Part shown: positions 61,055-64,000 of the stretch, piece by piece
Numbering within the stretch: position 1 is the stretch's first letter
Layout: each line of letters starts with the position of its first letter
From: Elizabethkingia sp. YR214
GTDB taxonomy: Bacteria > Bacteroidota > Bacteroidia > Flavobacteriales > Weeksellaceae
DNA: 64,000 bases
Assembly: GCF_003058195.1 (NCBI RefSeq)
Contig: NZ_QBUH01000005.1
Span: 310,001-374,000 of the forward strand
Reading direction: 5' to 3'
The notes under the pieces: model-generated
The model's input: the letters and a program-made list of their open reading frames with translations, nothing else
What the model was told of the DNA's origin: nothing
Databases searched by the model: none
Made by a program: the position numbers and the translations under genes

Positions 61055-63301
61055 TTAATTTACTGCGATTTCATCTACAAATAACCACGCTTTATTCCCT
61101 GATCCATCTTTTCCGTCAGGAATTTTTCCCATGTTTTTAATCTCCACTTTTATAAACTGTGCTGTTTGTTGTGGGAAACTCATTGTAATAACTCCGTTGC
61201 TCTGCTGAATAGTAGCAGCATCTACTCCTTTTACTTCTCTAAAGTCTGTTCCATTATCAGAAACATAAACCTTAGCCGCCGATGGCCAGTAGATCCAGCT
61301 TCCCGGACGTTCCAATGTAGAAAACTGAACACTTGTAAAATCTGTTTTAGCACCAAAATCTATAGTTGCCACAACATCCTTACCAGAAAAGCCTAACCAA
61401 GATTTACCATGATTCTTCATATTTCCGCGGATTCCATCCACAAGAGAAGCAGCTCCACCTGTCGAATAAGCTTCGCTAGGTTGCTTTTCCAACGTGATTT
61501 TCTTTCCGGTTGATTTAGTGATCAAGAAATCCTGACTTGTTACAGCACTTGCTTTTTTTCCATTCTCGAAATATGCAGACTTTACAGTCATTGTTCTATC
61601 AACCTGAATTGGATTACTGTATACATTAGATTGTAAAGTAGGCTCTGATCCGTCTGTTGTATAACGGATATTCTCAGGTTTATTTGCAGAAGTAAGATTA
61701 TAAAAAACCTTTCCGTCTTTAGAAGTAGATTTACCATCTACCTCATAAATCGCTTTGCTATAATCAATTCCTTTTCTATCCAGGATTTTGAAATGCTGAA
61801 TAACTCTGCCTTCAAAATTTTTGTATTCATCCGGATTGGATGTTCCCCAAGCCACTTCAGAAAGAGCCATCATTCTTGGGAAGATCATGTGTTGTACATG
61901 TTTAAAATCCAGAATATATTCTGTCCATAGATTTCCTTGTGTTCCCCAGATATATTTCGCCTGTTCTGGAGTCAGTTCTTTCGGGATCGGATTATAAGCA
62001 TATACTTTAGGTAGCCTTAGGTCACCACCAATAGCAATTGGTTCGGTATCCGGACTTCCCTGATAGTAGTCAAAATAGTTGGTAGACGTAGGTGTCATAA
62101 TAGCCTTATGACCAGTCTTTGCAGCATGTATTCCACCTTCAATACCTGTCCAGCTCATCACCGTTGCATTTGGTGCAAGGCCTCCTTCCAGAATTTCATC
62201 CCAGCCAATAATTTGTTTTCCCTTAGAGTTAATATATTTCTCCATACGGGTTATAAAATAACTTTGAAGGTGAAGTTCGTCTTTCAAATCCAGTTTCTTG
62301 ATTAGATCCTGAGCAAACTTACTTTCCTTCCAACGTTTTTTCGGAGCTTCGTCTCCACCGATATGAATATATTGGTACGGGAATAGTGGAATAACCTCAT
62401 CCAGTACACCTTCTAAAAACTTAAAAGTTTCCTCTTTAGGGCAGAAAATATCCTCCATCACTCCCCAGGTCTTTCCAACTTTAAACGGTCCTTCCGTACA
62501 TGCCAGATTAGGATAAGCTGCTAAAGCTGCCTGAGCATGTCCCGGCATTTCTATTTCCGGAATGACATCGATATGAAGCTTCTTTGCATAGGCAACAACA
62601 TCTTTAACCTGCTCTTGTGTATAGAAACCCCCGTATCTTTTATCATCGAACTTCATGTCAGTATAACGGCCAACCTGTGAACCATCTCTCCATGCGCCAA
62701 CTTCTGTAAGTTTAGGATATTTTTTTATTTCAATTCTCCAGCCCTGGTCATCGGTAAGATGCCAGTGGAATTTATTGTATTTATAAGCCGCAAGATAATC
62801 CAGATAATTTTTAACTTCATCTGCATTGAAGAAATGACGGCTTACATCCAGCATCATTCCTCTGTAAGCAAATTTTGGATAATCTTCAATCTCTAAGTAA
62901 GGAATCTTCAGATCATCTTTATGCTCTTCCACAAGCTGCAAAAGGGTTTGTACACCATAAAATAATCCCTGATTATCGTATCCGGCAATATTAATCCCTT
63001 TATCATTTATGGTTAATGTATAGTATCCTTCCTTCTGTTTTGCATCTTTTTTCAGAAGTGTAAAAGTTACATTAGCTTTTGGAGATAGTTTATAGTCTTG
63101 TCCGGTAATACTTTTCAGTTGTTTCTGTAAGTATACTGCCTCCGGAATAGCTTTGGAAGACTGTATGGAAATATTATTAAAATTATAGGCAGATTGCTGA
63201 ACTGTTATTTTCTGGGGTTTGGGAATAATTGAGTTTTGCCCGTATGCTGCTGTCCCCATAGATAAAGCAGCCAACAGGACCATGGAATTTAGTTTTTTCA
63301 T
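61055..63301 (-). CDS. Beta-N-acetylhexosaminidase (GH20) with C-terminal F5/8-type domain
   Basis: 748 residues from ATG 63301 (MKKLNSMVLLAALSMGTAAYGQ, a signal peptide); a TTG six codons earlier is less likely. GH20b-type N-domain at about residues 25-140, then the TIM barrel (YRGMMLDVSRHFFNADEVKNYLD) with catalytic D317-E318 in HIGGDEAPKKRW. After the barrel comes a chitobiase-type beta domain (TSKDGKVFYNLTSANKPENIRYTTDGSEPT) and, from about residue 600, an F5/8 type C (discoidin)-like carbohydrate-binding domain. It removes terminal beta-GlcNAc/GalNAc from glycans or chitin fragments. A TATCTTTG element at 63324-63317 lies just upstream. Confidence 0.95.
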   Translation of the reverse strand: MKKLNSMVLLAALSMGTAAYGQNSIIPKPQKITVQQSAYNFNNISIQSSKAIPEAVYLQKQLKSITGQDYKLSPKANVTFTLLKKDAKQKEGYYTLTINDKGINIAGYDNQGLFYGVQTLLQLVEEHKDDLKIPYLEIEDYPKFAYRGMMLDVSRHFFNADEVKNYLDYLAAYKYNKFHWHLTDDQGWRIEIKKYPKLTEVGAWRDGSQVGRYTDMKFDDKRYGGFYTQEQVKDVVAYAKKLHIDVIPEIEMPGHAQAALAAYPNLACTEGPFKVGKTWGVMEDIFCPKEETFKFLEGVLDEVIPLFPYQYIHIGGDEAPKKRWKESKFAQDLIKKLDLKDELHLQSYFITRMEKYINSKGKQIIGWDEILEGGLAPNATVMSWTGIEGGIHAAKTGHKAIMTPTSTNYFDYYQGSPDTEPIAIGGDLRLPKVYAYNPIPKELTPEQAKYIWGTQGNLWTEYILDFKHVQHMIFPRMMALSEVAWGTSNPDEYKNFEGRVIQHFKILDRKGIDYSKAIYEVDGKSTSKDGKVFYNLTSANKPENIRYTTDGSEPTLQSNVYSNPIQVDRTMTVKSAYFENGKKASAVTSQDFLITKSTGKKITLEKQPSEAYSTGGAASLVDGIRGNMKNHGKSWLGFSGKDVVATIDFGAKTDFTSVQFSTLERPGSWIYWPSAAKVYVSDNGTDFREVKGVDAATIQQSNGVITMSFPQQTAQFIKVEIKNMGKIPDGKDGSGNKAWLFVDEIAVN

Positions 63302-63316
63302 GTTACAGATTTTAAC

Positions 63317-63324
63317 CAAAGATA
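63317..63324 (-). promoter_or_regulatory. -7 element of the GH20 gene
   Basis: Minus-strand TATCTTTG matches TAnnTTTG, 15 nt before the ATG; no clear -33 partner. Confidence 0.4.
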
Positions 63325-63369
63325 GTTTAATTTTTTTTATTCTTAGTAACGATTAACTCAAGAGTCCGA

Positions 63370-64000
63370 TTACTTCACAAAACGACTTGTTATTTTATTA
63401 GAGCCTAGCAATATTGTCACCCCATAACTTGTTAGAAAGCTTATAATGGCAATACCCAAAATTTTGACAGTTGCAGGGAGAAAATCCAAATGAAGAAATA
63501 CATCTGTAAACGCCTGTACCAGGATAAAATGACAAAGAAAAATACCAAATGTTGCCGATGATATATTTTTCAACATTTTGGATTCTTTGATATTGATTTT
63601 TTGAAAAACAATGAACATCGCAAACGTCATCATTGCGACATTAATATTGCAGAAGTACCATACAATTTCCAGATTGGCATAATTAGCCGGAAAATACTTT
63701 TGGGTAATCAGAAAACCTGCAAAAGTGATTGCAAATCCTGTAATAAACAAAGGTACAGCAACCGAAAGTGTTTTACTCCACGTCCAGTTCAGCGGATATT
63801 TTACCAAATAATAAGCCAGAATAATATAACCTAAAAAGCCGGAAAAGTAGTAAAAAGTTCCAAATTCATTCCAATTGCAAACGCCCCAAATACCTGCATT
63901 ATCATAATTACCTGTATACCCCAGCAAAGGAGCAGCCATCTTGATATATGGCGCAATAAGTGAAACACACCAGAAGGCTAGAAAAATGCGAATATCTTTA
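63370..64000 (-). CDS. Acyltransferase-3-like membrane protein, 5' end beyond window
   Basis: The frame is open to the right edge, so an internal ATG at 63939 is not the start; about 210 C-terminal residues are visible. They contain six or so transmembrane helices: FLAFWCVSLIAPYIKM, FYYFSGFLGYIILAYYLV, LSVAVPLFITGFAITFAGFL, IVWYFCNINVAMMTFAMFIVF, TFGIFLCHFILVQAF and ILGIAIISFLTSYGVTILLG. The layout and FGIFLCH-type helix fit the C-terminal half of acyltransferase-3 (OafA/WecH-like) proteins, which O-acetylate cell-surface sugars. The conserved N-terminal His and Arg motifs fall outside the window, so the assignment is moderate. It ends 50 nt upstream of the GH20 start on the same strand. Confidence 0.65.
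   Translation of the reverse strand, partial: KDIRIFLAFWCVSLIAPYIKMAAPLLGYTGNYDNAGIWGVCNWNEFGTFYYFSGFLGYIILAYYLVKYPLNWTWSKTLSVAVPLFITGFAITFAGFLITQKYFPANYANLEIVWYFCNINVAMMTFAMFIVFQKINIKESKMLKNISSATFGIFLCHFILVQAFTDVFLHLDFLPATVKILGIAIISFLTSYGVTILLGSNKITSRFVK

Noticed and set aside
47372-63301. Classical polysaccharide utilisation locus
   Set aside because: No SusC/SusD pair, no hybrid two-component or ECF/anti-sigma pair, and the glycosidase genes are separately terminated and differently oriented.
1-64000. CRISPR array, prophage, insertion sequence, rRNA or tRNA genes
   Set aside because: No regularly spaced long repeats, integrase, transposase, phage structural genes or cloverleaf with CCA-type ends were recognised by reading.

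Overview
The window looks like a piece of chromosome from a member of the Bacteroidota, class Flavobacteriia, most probably Elizabethkingia (the old Flavobacterium meningosepticum group). The DNA is AT-rich. Many genes start with short signal peptides ending in AQ or in a lipobox. Promoters of the Bacteroidota form (TTTG, about 19-20 nt, TAnnTTTG) recur, and gldC and two TonB-dependent receptors are present. The 711-aa dipeptidyl peptidase IV and the glycosylasparaginase read, from memory, like the well-studied F. meningosepticum enzymes. No database search was run, so genus level is inference. I saw no rRNA, tRNA, CRISPR array, prophage or insertion sequence.

Layout. 1-5.7 kb (minus): a truncated lipoprotein with a 57-aa peptide gene in front of it, then three tandem paralogues of a periplasmic TPR / transmembrane / AraC-type regulator. 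6.1-17 kb: an ECF sigma factor overlapping lipA; tyrS; secreted proteins of unknown role; an ATP-grasp enzyme; an isopenicillin-N-synthase-like oxygenase; and an esterase followed by a large protein joining a degenerate M1 peptidase domain to a beta-barrel. 17-21 kb: a serine hydrolase, an S41 protease, a GH13 enzyme and a pRiA4b ORF-3-like protein. 21.4-27.2 kb: a PhoR/PhoB-type two-component pair facing a TonB-dependent receptor plus beta-helix lipoprotein. Between them lie five half-sites spaced exactly 11 bp apart, a likely Pho-type box.

27.3-36 kb: a barstar/barnase inhibitor-RNase pair, nadE, a GNAT acetyltransferase, gldC, a lipoprotein, a cystathionine gamma-synthase-type PLP enzyme, a YrdC/Sua5 protein, a CCA-adding enzyme, a serine hydrolase and a DUF2071 protein. 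36-47 kb (minus): a TonB-dependent receptor behind a SAM-I type riboswitch with its own promoter and terminator, a thioredoxin-like protein, three proton-dependent oligopeptide transporters and DPP IV. The last four look like a machine for making and importing di- and tripeptides.

47-64 kb: enzymes fitting degradation of host N-glycoproteins: alpha-L-fucosidase (GH29), beta-mannosidase (GH2), glycosylasparaginase and beta-N-acetylhexosaminidase (GH20). The glycosylasparaginase lies in a four-gene operon with a lipoprotein, CutC and an SGNH hydrolase. Among these are an AEC transporter, a third serine hydrolase, a Crp/Fnr regulator with a downstream DUF3302-HlyD-outer-membrane-factor operon that lacks a pump, and a partial acyltransferase at the right edge.

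The observations most worth checking are: a natural barnase carrying cysteines exactly where the engineered 43-80 disulfide was placed; the 11-bp repeat array; the SAM riboswitch on an outer-membrane receptor; the M1 pseudopeptidase-barrel fusion; and CutC inside a glycoprotein-degradation operon.
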